Assembly: GCA_028711905.1 (NCBI GenBank)
Contig: JAQTRI010000163.1
Coordinates: 1 to 7,504 of the forward strand
Source of the DNA: Candidatus Wallbacteria bacterium
Lineage (GTDB): Bacteria > Muiribacteriota > JAQTZZ01
Reading direction: 5' to 3'
Length of the DNA stretch: 7,504 bases
In this document: piece after piece, positions 1-6,875 of the stretch
How positions within the stretch are numbered: position 1 is the first letter of the stretch
How the letters are laid out: every line of letters begins with the position of its first letter
Notes under the pieces: model-generated
The model's database searches: none
Seen by the model: only the letters and a program-made list of their open reading frames with translations
Told to the model about the DNA's origin: nothing
Made by a program: the position numbers and the translations under genes

Positions 1-1
1 T

Positions 2-943
2 GCTGATATTTGTAGTGAAAGCCCTGACGGTTTTACCGAGGCGGAACTCTTAGGTTCAATTGTGCCTGACCGTCCAGTGACTCCTGTGATCTCTCTGCCT
101 GCGACTAAGGATGAGGAACCGGTCGGGGTCGAGGATGTTCCGGACCCATTCGAAACCGGCAGGGAGGAAAAACCGGAGTCTTTTGACACATCTTCGCGGG
201 AATTCGACTTTGGTTCAAATCAGCCCCGGATCAGCGAGTCTGCCCCGTTTCAGGCCGACACAGAGGAAATATCTCCATCAACAGGTGACGAGATCGATTC
301 ATATGTGCCGGAGGCTTACCAGGAAGAGTCTCGTGTACCCGTTTCCAGCGGAAATGGTGTTATGAAAAAGACGGCTGCTCAGGCAGACCCGTACGATGAA
401 CTGGATGCCTACAGGACTTTCGAGGATGACAAACCCAAAGTAAAGGTTGAAACCGTTGTTGAACCTGGCTGGAAAGAGATTTACCACGACACATTTGTCG
501 ATATCACCAAAAAAATGCGGAAACAGAAAGACCTGGTCGAGAACATGGTGATTCATCTTGTGAACATCGGGGCCGATGACATGGAAAAAAAGGAGATCAA
601 AACACCTGATCTTCTGGCTCTGGCCTTGAAGCAGACCAGGGATATATATTCCGAACACAACCAGGAACTCGGGGCGGTTTTGAAGAATTTTGAAAAATCT
701 CTCGATGTGCTTGGCAAAGCCATGGAAAATATGGAAAGCACTCTGCAGGGAGAGGAAAGCGATGTCCAGCTCGGTAAGGCCATGGAATCCATGAAATCAT
801 TGATGAAAGCCAGCGCAGGCTACAGTGAATCATTGACCAAGATCATTTCCCTTGAAGCCCTGATGCAGAAAACAGTTTATGATCTGCAAAAGGAACTTGG
901 GGATTATATCACTGAGAGGGATCTTCTGGTCCGCGCCGAGTAG
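2..943 (+). CDS. Acidic low-complexity protein with helical C-terminal half, 5' end outside window
   Basis: The reading frame is open to the left edge of the window. The roughly 20 codons before the first possible start, GTG at 62, read as plausible protein and no clear ribosome binding site precedes that GTG, so the gene probably begins upstream. Counting from the GTG, residues 1 to about 145 are rich in Glu, Asp, Pro and Ser and look disordered. From about residue 155 to the end the sequence is strongly helical, with heptad-like Leu/Met spacing that suggests a coiled coil or helical bundle. Two similar ten-residue segments beginning LGKAME lie 20 residues apart (bases 710-739 and 770-799). 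There is no signal peptide, membrane segment or catalytic motif in the visible part. I do not recognise the family. An acidic linker followed by a helical domain would suit a scaffold or adaptor protein, but that is a guess. The gene ends with TAG and is followed by about 160 bases before the next gene. Confidence 0.75.
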   Translation, partial: ADICSESPDGFTEAELLGSIVPDRPVTPVISLPATKDEEPVGVEDVPDPFETGREEKPESFDTSSREFDFGSNQPRISESAPFQADTEEISPSTGDEIDSYVPEAYQEESRVPVSSGNGVMKKTAAQADPYDELDAYRTFEDDKPKVKVETVVEPGWKEIYHDTFVDITKKMRKQKDLVENMVIHLVNIGADDMEKKEIKTPDLLALALKQTRDIYSEHNQELGAVLKNFEKSLDVLGKAMENMESTLQGEESDVQLGKAMESMKSLMKASAGYSESLTKIISLEALMQKTVYDLQKELGDYITERDLLVRAE

Positions 944-947
944 GCGG

Positions 948-983
948 GTGTTGCACAGATCTGTTTCAATGGGTATGCAGCAC
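948..983. repeat. Imperfect inverted repeat after the first gene
   Basis: GTGTTGCA at 948-955 can pair with TGCAGCAC at 976-983 through seven Watson-Crick pairs and one G:U pair, leaving a 20-base loop that itself contains the palindrome CAGATCTG (956-963). It lies just after the TAG of the upstream gene. It could slow or end transcription, but no T-run follows directly, so it is not a convincing intrinsic terminator. Confidence 0.25.
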
Positions 984-1101
984 ATGATGTTTTATAAGCG
1001 TCTAACGCGTCAGTTCCGTTCTTCTCTGTGCCCGGTTGGGATATCCAGACAGGGCGCACTCGGATATTGACATCCTTTTTTTTTCTGTTACCCTTCCATA
1101 C

Positions 1102-2196
1102 ATGAAGAAAATCCTCCTGGGTTTTTTCAATCTTTTTTTTACTGTGCTTGGTCTCAGTACCGCCAATTTTCTGGTTAAGGACGATCCCAAATTCTGGAGC
1201 GAACATCTGGGTGAGTGGGTCGGAAACACGCCTTACCATGTGATGTATTTCCTGTTCGGGGCGACTTCCTATCTGCTGAGCAACGCTTTGCTGCGCTGGC
1301 TGCTGGAATGGTATGACAGATGGATCGAGAACATGACGATGCAGCGTATCTGGAATGATTTCTCCGGTGGAGTACTCGGTCTTGTTGCCGGGAATCTCTT
1401 TTTTACCGTGCCATACTACTTTTTTTACAAGTCCAATCTTGAAGCCCTGGAAGAAGGGGCGCGTGAAATCTTTCTGATTATCAAAATCTTTTCACCCCTG
1501 GCCATCAACCTGATCTCGTTTTTTATCGGGGTTACCCTGCTCGGCAGGCTGACAGCTCAGAAGGATCTTCAGAACAGTGCTTCCGGAACAGGACGCAGAT
1601 TTTTAGTGGACAGCAATATTCTGATTGACGGACGGATCAATGAAATGGTAAAAACCGGCATTCTCGATGGGGTGATTGTGGTACATGAAACTGTGATCAA
1701 GGAACTTCAGACCCTCGCCGATTCTTCGGATCATGGTAAACGCCTGCGCGGACGGAAGGGCTTAAACCTTCTGGAAAAACTTCAGCTGGAAAATCAGCGG
1801 AAACTGGAGATTTCTTCTCAGCAGGTGGCCGGGGAGAATGTGGATGACAGGCTGGTGAATTTTGCCAAAGAAGATAAAAGCACATTGTTTACCAATGATT
1901 ACAATCTGGTCAAGATTGCCAGGCTGCAACTGGTTCCCTGTCTTAGTCTGAATGAAATTTCCGGAGCCCTCAGGCCGGTGATCATTCCTGGAGAAGATGT
2001 TGTCGTGGAACTGGTGAAGCGGGGCAAGGAAAACCACCAGGCCGTCGGCTACTTAGAGGACGGCACAATGATCGTTGTGGAGCACGCGCGTAAATATCTG
2101 GGGAGGTTGCTGGAAGCGACTGTCACCAACATTATTCAGACCCAGGCCGGGAGAATTATTTTCGCTAAACTCAAGAATGAGAAAAAGGAGGAATAA
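1102..2196 (+). CDS. yacL: YacL-like membrane-anchored PIN-TRAM domain protein, putative ribonuclease
   Basis: This 364-residue protein matches the layout and usual length of the YacL family. Four hydrophobic segments (about residues 4-25, 44-68, 86-109 and 123-150) form an N-terminal membrane anchor. A PIN domain follows at about 165-290. Its likely metal-binding acidic residues are visible: D170 in LVDSNILIDGRI, E201 in VIKEL, D248/D249 in NVDDRL and D266 in FTNDYNL. A TRAM domain, a small RNA-binding fold, covers about 295-360 after the family-typical RPVIIPGE stretch. PIN domains are Mg/Mn-dependent nucleases, so a membrane-tethered RNase is likely, although substrates of this family are poorly known. 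ATG 1102 was chosen because it begins a normal MKKILL membrane segment. A TTG at 1036 would add 22 residues unlike the family. Neither start has a clear Shine-Dalgarno sequence. The stop directly abuts the start of the CBS-HutP gene, which implies co-transcription and translational coupling. Confidence 0.9.
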   Translation: MKKILLGFFNLFFTVLGLSTANFLVKDDPKFWSEHLGEWVGNTPYHVMYFLFGATSYLLSNALLRWLLEWYDRWIENMTMQRIWNDFSGGVLGLVAGNLFFTVPYYFFYKSNLEALEEGAREIFLIIKIFSPLAINLISFFIGVTLLGRLTAQKDLQNSASGTGRRFLVDSNILIDGRINEMVKTGILDGVIVVHETVIKELQTLADSSDHGKRLRGRKGLNLLEKLQLENQRKLEISSQQVAGENVDDRLVNFAKEDKSTLFTNDYNLVKIARLQLVPCLSLNEISGALRPVIIPGEDVVVELVKRGKENHQAVGYLEDGTMIVVEHARKYLGRLLEATVTNIIQTQAGRIIFAKLKNEKKEE

Positions 2197-2979
2197 ATGC
2201 CCAAGATTAAGGTCAAGGATGTGATGGAAAAGAAGTTTTTCAAGGTTTCTTCTAAGGAAACCTATGAAAATGCCAGGAGAATGGCACTTTTAAACCGCGC
2301 CAAGCAACTGGTGGTAGTTGACGGGAATGATGTGGTGGGAGTGCTGACTGAGCGTGATTTTCTCAAGGAAGCGATGGGCAAAGAAAAAGTATCCAAGGTC
2401 ATGACTGCGGATCTGCCGCACCTGACCGAAGAATTCACTGTTAATGAAGCGGCAAGAATCATGCTGGACCATAAAATCAGCTGTCTGCCGATTTTTAACA
2501 ATGAATCAGAGGTGGTGGGGATCATCACTGAGACTGATCTGGTGAAGGATCTGGCTGACGAAAAACGCAAGGAACCGGAACTTTCGCCGGAAAGACTGGC
2601 TATTTATCTGGCCATGACGAATGACAGGCAGAAGGAAAACCACTGGCTGGAAGAAGGGGTCAATGCCAGTCTCAGGGCAGCCATTACCCAGGTCGGAGAA
2701 ACCGGGGAAAAGCTTCCCATCAAATTCCGAGAATCAGTCATTGTTGCCGCCATTGCCCGTGGTGTGATCACGGAAGATCTTCACGAGAAGATCGCCGTTT
2801 CCATTGCCGCCCGCGATGTCTATGCTCAGCTCAACCTGATCAACCCTGGGCTGGGCGGTGGGTTCAAGGTGGCGATTGTCAGAGGAGACCGGCTGATTGT
2901 GGTATCCGCGTTCGGCAGATGCGGACACGCATTGGTGAACGGACCCAAGACTATTGCCATAGGATACAGTGTTATATGA
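2197..2979 (+). CDS. CBS-domain pair fused to a HutP-like domain
   Basis: This 260-residue soluble protein has two CBS repeats, about residues 7-60 and 66-122. Each ends in the usual G-x-x-T-x-x-D pattern (VGVLTERD with T51/D54, VGIITETD with T111/D114). CBS pairs usually bind adenine nucleotides or S-adenosyl compounds. Residues about 130-260 resemble HutP, the histidine- and Mg-dependent RNA-binding antiterminator of Bacillus, and the stand-alone HutP-family proteins of Clostridia. Shared features are ERLAIYLAM, the AARGVI helix, GGGFKVAIVRG and a C-terminal AIGYSVI strand. The metal-binding histidines of Bacillus HutP appear to be replaced (I199, I203, P250), so the ligand is probably different. 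The start is firm: ATG lies directly after the yacL TAA, with AAGGAGG at 2185-2191 inside the end of yacL. It is inferred to be a nucleotide-responsive RNA-binding regulator. The CBS assignment is strong. The HutP assignment rests on remembered sequence and is moderately strong. Confidence 0.85.
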   Translation: MPKIKVKDVMEKKFFKVSSKETYENARRMALLNRAKQLVVVDGNDVVGVLTERDFLKEAMGKEKVSKVMTADLPHLTEEFTVNEAARIMLDHKISCLPIFNNESEVVGIITETDLVKDLADEKRKEPELSPERLAIYLAMTNDRQKENHWLEEGVNASLRAAITQVGETGEKLPIKFRESVIVAAIARGVITEDLHEKIAVSIAARDVYAQLNLINPGLGGGFKVAIVRGDRLIVVSAFGRCGHALVNGPKTIAIGYSVI

Positions 2980-3007
2980 TTTATCGTGATCAACGGGGAG
3001 AGGCAGC

Positions 3008-4408
3008 ATGATCAAGCAGGCCAGGGCTGAAGCATATTACGCGCAGGGCTTGGATGAGCTCAATGCCGGTAATTATCAGGAATCCCTGAAAAAGCTGTTA
3101 TCCGCCCTGAGGCTGGATCGCAAGAATGGCAGATATTTGAGTGCGCTGGCTCTTAATTATTTTCTGCTGGGAAAGCTCGATGAGTCGGTTAAGTATTACA
3201 GGGAAGCTATCGAATCTGATCCGGACAATTTCAACAACTACATCTATCTGTCCAATGTATTGCAGATTCAGGAAGATTTTCCCTCATCCACCGCTACATT
3301 AAAAAAAGGATTGACGCTTCTGGAGCAGAGAATAGCCGAAAACCCGAATGAACCTTTCTATTACGGATTCATGGGAATGCTGCAATACCAGCTGAAGAAC
3401 TTTGATCAGTCGATCATGGCCTATTATCGGGCCCTGACCCTGCGCGATGGGAACGGCGATTATTACCGGGAACTGGCCAATATCTATTATGAACTCAATT
3501 TTTTCGAGGAAACCATCCGTCTCGCTGAAAAGGCGGTTTCTTACAACCCATTGGATTACAGCGCTTTTCTGCATCTTGCTCTGGCCTACCAGAGACTGAA
3601 CCTGATCGGTCCCGCCATCGCTCATTTGAAGCGATCATTACAGATCAACCCCAATCAGCCTGAAGTCAAGGAACTCTTGAAGAAGCTGCAGGAAATCCGT
3701 AAAGAAAACGGGGAAACCATTGAAGAAGTCATTCGCAACAATAAGCCGAAAAAGTATTATCACGGCACAGTCAAGTGGTTCGATGATTCCAAGGGGATCG
3801 GTTTCTTAAGAACACCGGAATTGAAAAAAGAGGTTTTTGTCCACTACACGGCTGTGATCAGCGAAGGATATCAGACATTGAGCGAGGGCGAGGCTGTTCG
3901 CTTTGGGGTGGCCAAGTCAAAGCGCGGGCCCGTAGCTCTTGAAGTTACGATCACAAATCCAGACATGAGCAGGTTCCATTTCGGATCAGTCAAGGATTTT
4001 GACTGGAACATCGGCATCGGTCTGATCAGGGGAGACGGTGAAGCAGAGTACAATTTTCATTTCACCGCTATTGTCGGACGACTGATCAAAACCGCCAGAC
4101 CCGGCGAAAAGGTGCGGTTCGAGCTCATCAGGGACGAGAACACCCAGAAGGATACGGCTTATAACATAGTGATCCTCAAGGAAAGCACGGATGAAAACAG
4201 GGGCACTGTCGTCTGGTTTGATCACAGGACAGGCAATGGCATGATCAAAAGCGATGATGGGATGGAGCTGATTTTCCAGTCAGGCAGTTTCCCTGACACC
4301 TTAGCTGATAAGCTGGGGGAGGGAGTCAAGATCACTTTCAAGCTGACCCAGGTCGAGAATATCGACGGCAACATGGTGCCGAAAGCCGTGTCGATCGCTT
4401 TAGCGTAG
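3008..4408 (+). CDS. TPR protein with three tandem cold-shock-like domains
   Basis: The product is 466 residues, soluble and lacks a signal peptide. Residues about 6-230 form roughly six tetratricopeptide repeats, a protein-binding superhelix. A short charged linker leads to cold-shock domain 1 (about 251-316), which is close to bacterial Csp proteins: GTVKWF with W257, RNP1-like KGIGFL (262-267) and RNP2-like EVFVHY (275-280). Two diverged copies follow at about 323-391 (RNP1-like NIGIGLI, RNP2 region NFHF) and about 397-464 (VVWF with W403, GNGMI, but IFQS in place of RNP2). Csp domains bind single-stranded RNA or DNA. The protein therefore looks like a scaffold that brings partners held by the TPRs to nucleic acid; that role is inferred. 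ATG 3008 has a GGGGAGAGG ribosome binding site, 28 bases after the preceding stop. Its 3' end overlaps the convergent carbamoyltransferase gene by 9 bases. Typical Csp proteins are only about 65-70 residues long. Confidence 0.88.
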   Translation: MIKQARAEAYYAQGLDELNAGNYQESLKKLLSALRLDRKNGRYLSALALNYFLLGKLDESVKYYREAIESDPDNFNNYIYLSNVLQIQEDFPSSTATLKKGLTLLEQRIAENPNEPFYYGFMGMLQYQLKNFDQSIMAYYRALTLRDGNGDYYRELANIYYELNFFEETIRLAEKAVSYNPLDYSAFLHLALAYQRLNLIGPAIAHLKRSLQINPNQPEVKELLKKLQEIRKENGETIEEVIRNNKPKKYYHGTVKWFDDSKGIGFLRTPELKKEVFVHYTAVISEGYQTLSEGEAVRFGVAKSKRGPVALEVTITNPDMSRFHFGSVKDFDWNIGIGLIRGDGEAEYNFHFTAIVGRLIKTARPGEKVRFELIRDENTQKDTAYNIVILKESTDENRGTVVWFDHRTGNGMIKSDDGMELIFQSGSFPDTLADKLGEGVKITFKLTQVENIDGNMVPKAVSIALA

Positions 4409-5452
4409 CGACCCTTTTCCATCGATTTCCGCCAGGAACGCGTTTCCCACTGCCAGTCCGCTGTCGTCAGCCGCAGGGAACACAAAAACATGCTCGAAGT
4501 TCGTGTTTCTGCGCAGAACCCCGTTGAGAACCGAGTTGTGGAATGTGCCTCCTGAGAGCACTAAGTTCCGCGGCTTGTAGCGCCAGGAAACAGCCTCGAT
4601 CAGATAGTGAATCACCTTTTCCAGGTCATTCTGGGCGATGTATGCTGCCAGCATGTGTTCCGGGCTGAAGTCTTCTCCAGGCTTTCTGGGTGGACCGAAG
4701 CGTTCATAAAACCTGTTTGTCAGCATCAGTCCCGTATCTGAAGCTTCGATCCATTCCCTGTTAAAGCTGAAACCGGAGTGTTCCAGAAAAACCATGCTCT
4801 CGCCGTTGAAATACTGCTCGCCGAACGGGGACAGACCCATGGTGCGTCCCTCGTTGAAATCCATGTGTTCAGGTGTCCTGTGCCGGTTGAAGCCGAGATA
4901 GTCGGTGATCGCAGAGTAAAATTCTCCCATGGATAGCGGATAATGAAAGCTTTTAAGTAGTTCAAGCTTCAGGCCACTGGCTTTGTAGAAGCTGATGCTT
5001 TCCAGTTCTCCACGCACTCCAGACAGGTAAAGCGCTTCAGGCACAGGCAGGCCATCGAGTTGAGCCGATCCGGCAGCATCGCTGACCATGACCAGGGCTT
5101 CATCCAGCCCTGAGGCAAAAAAACCGGCCGCGGCATGAGCCAGATGGTGACTGTAAAGCCTCATTTTGATTGTGTTCCCCTGAAGATTGTAATCAAGGGC
5201 ATAGCCGCCGTCCGATTCCTTGGCCCAGCGAGGAAGAAAAACACCATAACTGGCAGCTAAGCAGGAAAGGTCGGCTGGAGTGATGCAAAGAGCGTTCAGA
5301 AGATAGAACAGCGCTTGATGCGCTTCACCGTTATCAAACAGATGCTTGACCCTGGCGATCCTTTCACCGGCGATCGCCATCACAAGTTGCCCCTCATGCA
5401 CTGCTGCTGCAGCGCAGTTGTGCGACACATTCAGGCCGATGAAATACGGCAA
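4400..5452 (-). CDS. Carbamoyltransferase N-terminal (Kae1-like) domain protein, lacking the C-terminal domain
   Basis: This 350-residue protein matches the N-terminal half of the NodU/CmcH/TobZ carbamoyltransferase family, an ASKHA (Kae1-like) fold that transfers carbamoyl from carbamoyl-AMP to an acceptor hydroxyl. Visible family motifs are the first strand FIGLNVSHNCAAAAV, GERIARVKH (29-37), the metal-binding HHLAH (102-106), VSDAAGSA (123-130), EGRTMGLSPFG (201-211), LSGGTFHNS (299-307) and FPAADDSG (325-332), where D329/D330 should complete the metal or nucleotide site. The usual C-terminal domain of about 170-200 residues, which makes carbamoyl-adenylate, is absent: the protein stops just after the N-domain and the opposite-strand gene begins there. 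The chosen TTG start at 5452 lies at the first strand, has AAGGGG ten bases upstream and sits 4 bases after the preceding stop. Longer versions of the frame would run into the neighbouring gene and read as non-coding. The substrate is unknown, and it could be an enzyme with a separate partner or a non-catalytic relative. Confidence 0.8.
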   Translation of the reverse strand: MPYFIGLNVSHNCAAAAVHEGQLVMAIAGERIARVKHLFDNGEAHQALFYLLNALCITPADLSCLAASYGVFLPRWAKESDGGYALDYNLQGNTIKMRLYSHHLAHAAAGFFASGLDEALVMVSDAAGSAQLDGLPVPEALYLSGVRGELESISFYKASGLKLELLKSFHYPLSMGEFYSAITDYLGFNRHRTPEHMDFNEGRTMGLSPFGEQYFNGESMVFLEHSGFSFNREWIEASDTGLMLTNRFYERFGPPRKPGEDFSPEHMLAAYIAQNDLEKVIHYLIEAVSWRYKPRNLVLSGGTFHNSVLNGVLRRNTNFEHVFVFPAADDSGLAVGNAFLAEIDGKGSLR

Positions 5453-5456
5453 GAGC

Positions 5457-6875
5457 TCAGAACCCCTTGAGATAAGTTTCGATCTCGTTGAGAAGGTCCG
5501 TGGCTTTTTTTCCGCTGTTGTCCTTGATTTCCGGGTCAATCGCCAGAAGCTTTTTGACATGCTGTTTGGCAGAAAGCACCAGATCCAGACTTGAAGTGAG
5601 CTTGCCGCTTGTAAATTCGAGACTGGCAAGACAGACTAAGGCCTGGGTATACTCAGGATCAATGGATAGAGCCTTTTCCAGCTTCGGAATGACCGTGCTT
5701 CTCAGTCCTGCAATGTCGCCTTTCTGCAGCAGAGTCTGCTGAGTGGACAGCGCACTGATCAGGTGCTCGCGTTTTTCGGTTTCCTGGGACTGGAAGAACT
5801 CCTTCAGCTGCCTGAGAAGACGGTCGGCCTCGGTGTATTCTTCGCGCTGGAGATAAAGGTCGATGGCTGATAAGAAAGCCTGGCTTTTCAGGTCGGAACT
5901 GACATTAACGGCAATGGACTTCTTTAAATAGGTTTCAGTCATCTGGCGATTGCCCTTGGCCTGGTACCAATCAGATAGGAACTGATAGCAGTTGAAATTA
6001 GTTACAGGGAAATTTTCTTGTTCGTCTTTTAGAATTTCTTCAACTATGGGTTTGGCGAAAGCGCTTCCCCCTGTACGGGTGTATATTGAGGCTATTTCGC
6101 TCTTCAACTGATTGATGAATGTTTTTTCCTCTGCAGTGTAAACGGCCAGCGCGAGTGTGCGGTAGAGATAATCAAGACTCAGTGTCGGAAGGGACTGATT
6201 TTTGAAGATAATGGCCGAATAGTATCCGGCCTTGATTTTCAGGTCGAGATCGCGACCCAGTTGCATGACCTGATAGAAACAGGGCAGAGAGGATGTGAAA
6301 TTACCCTCATCCAGAAATTTTTTACCCAGCTGAAAAGTGTCCTGCTCTTTGAATCCCGGGGCCGGAGTTATGGACTCCGGTGGATTTTCCAGAAAAGGGG
6401 AGGCTGTGACAGGAGGTTTTTTTTCAACCGGCCTGCCTGTGGCCGGGGTAGGAGATACCACCGGTTGAACGGTCTGCTGAACAGGAATTACAGCCTGCTC
6501 TTGCTGATGTGTCTGGATCTGAGGCTCAGCTATCTGCCTGAGAGGCTCGGGAACGAATTCCTTGTCCTGACCGGCAGCGGGCATGATCTTTTTCAGGGGA
6601 ACATCAAATCTGACTCTGCGGTCGTCTATTGTGAGCGATGTTGCATACTGGATAAAGCCATCTGCCTTGACACTGATAATGACAACCCCGTTTTCCAGAT
6701 TCTTGATCAGGTAATACCCTTTGTCGTCACTGCGTGTTTTGCGGTTGAGCACAACAATCTCTGCGCCTGGAACAGGCAGTAGAGATGTTTCATCGTAAAC
6801 CTTGCCGGTGAGATTGGATGCCTTGAGCATGAAAAACGAAGCGGAAATTAGCAGCAGCAACAGTTGTTTTTTCAC
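5457..6875 (-). CDS. Secreted protein with CarboxypepD_reg-like domain, Gln/Pro linker and TPR-like repeats
   Basis: The 472-residue product begins with a signal peptide, VKKQLLLLLISASFFMLKA, with probable cleavage near residue 19. There is no lipobox cysteine, so it should be periplasmic or extracellular. Residues about 21-96 resemble a carboxypeptidase-regulatory-like beta-sandwich (LTGKVYDE, PGAEIVV, DDKGYYLIKNL, VSVKADGF-type strands). A flexible linker rich in Gln, Pro and Val covers about 97-178. From about 179 to the end the sequence is helical with TPR-like units, clearest in ALSIDPEYTQALVCLASLEF and KLLAIDPE. No enzymatic motif is seen, so a binding or assembly role at the envelope is likely. 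The GTG start at 6875 overlaps the upstream TGA as GTGA and has GAGGT nine bases ahead. An ATG at 6893 with GGAGG four bases ahead is a real alternative that adds six residues. The gene lies between a phosphoesterase and a carbamoyltransferase-like gene in one apparent operon. Confidence 0.82.
   Translation of the reverse strand: MKKQLLLLLISASFFMLKASNLTGKVYDETSLLPVPGAEIVVLNRKTRSDDKGYYLIKNLENGVVIISVKADGFIQYATSLTIDDRRVRFDVPLKKIMPAAGQDKEFVPEPLRQIAEPQIQTHQQEQAVIPVQQTVQPVVSPTPATGRPVEKKPPVTASPFLENPPESITPAPGFKEQDTFQLGKKFLDEGNFTSSLPCFYQVMQLGRDLDLKIKAGYYSAIIFKNQSLPTLSLDYLYRTLALAVYTAEEKTFINQLKSEIASIYTRTGGSAFAKPIVEEILKDEQENFPVTNFNCYQFLSDWYQAKGNRQMTETYLKKSIAVNVSSDLKSQAFLSAIDLYLQREEYTEADRLLRQLKEFFQSQETEKREHLISALSTQQTLLQKGDIAGLRSTVIPKLEKALSIDPEYTQALVCLASLEFTSGKLTSSLDLVLSAKQHVKKLLAIDPEIKDNSGKKATDLLNEIETYLKGF
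5463..5468 (-). promoter_or_regulatory. Ribosome binding site supporting the TTG start of the carbamoyltransferase gene
   Basis: On the minus strand AAGGGG lies 10 bases before TTG 5452, inside the last codons of the upstream gene. It is an imperfect match to AAGGAGG. Together with the fit to the family's first strand and the 4-base gap from the previous stop, it favours this TTG over any start further upstream. Confidence 0.45.

Noticed and set aside
299..658. Open minus-strand frame of 119 codons opposite the first gene
   Set aside because: It has no recognisable domain or ribosome binding site and its composition reads as the complement of the Glu/Lys-rich plus-strand gene.
1062..1084. 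GGAT/ATCC hairpin followed by nine T residues as an intrinsic terminator for the first gene
   Set aside because: The T-run is ideal but the stem is only four base pairs, half of them A:T, which is too weak to call.
1067..1095. TTGACA as the -35 box of a yacL promoter
   Set aside because: No acceptable -10 element lies 16-18 bases downstream; that region reads TTACCCTTCC. Transcription from it would also begin at or after the ATG.
5453..5629. Upstream extension of the carbamoyltransferase-like frame to an earlier start at 5629
   Set aside because: The extra residues are unlike any family member and would overlap the well-supported upstream gene by about 170 bases.
6261..6782. Open plus-strand frame of 173 codons opposite the secreted TPR gene
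   Set aside because: Its product lacks domain character, and the minus-strand frame has a signal peptide, recognisable domains and ribosome binding sites.
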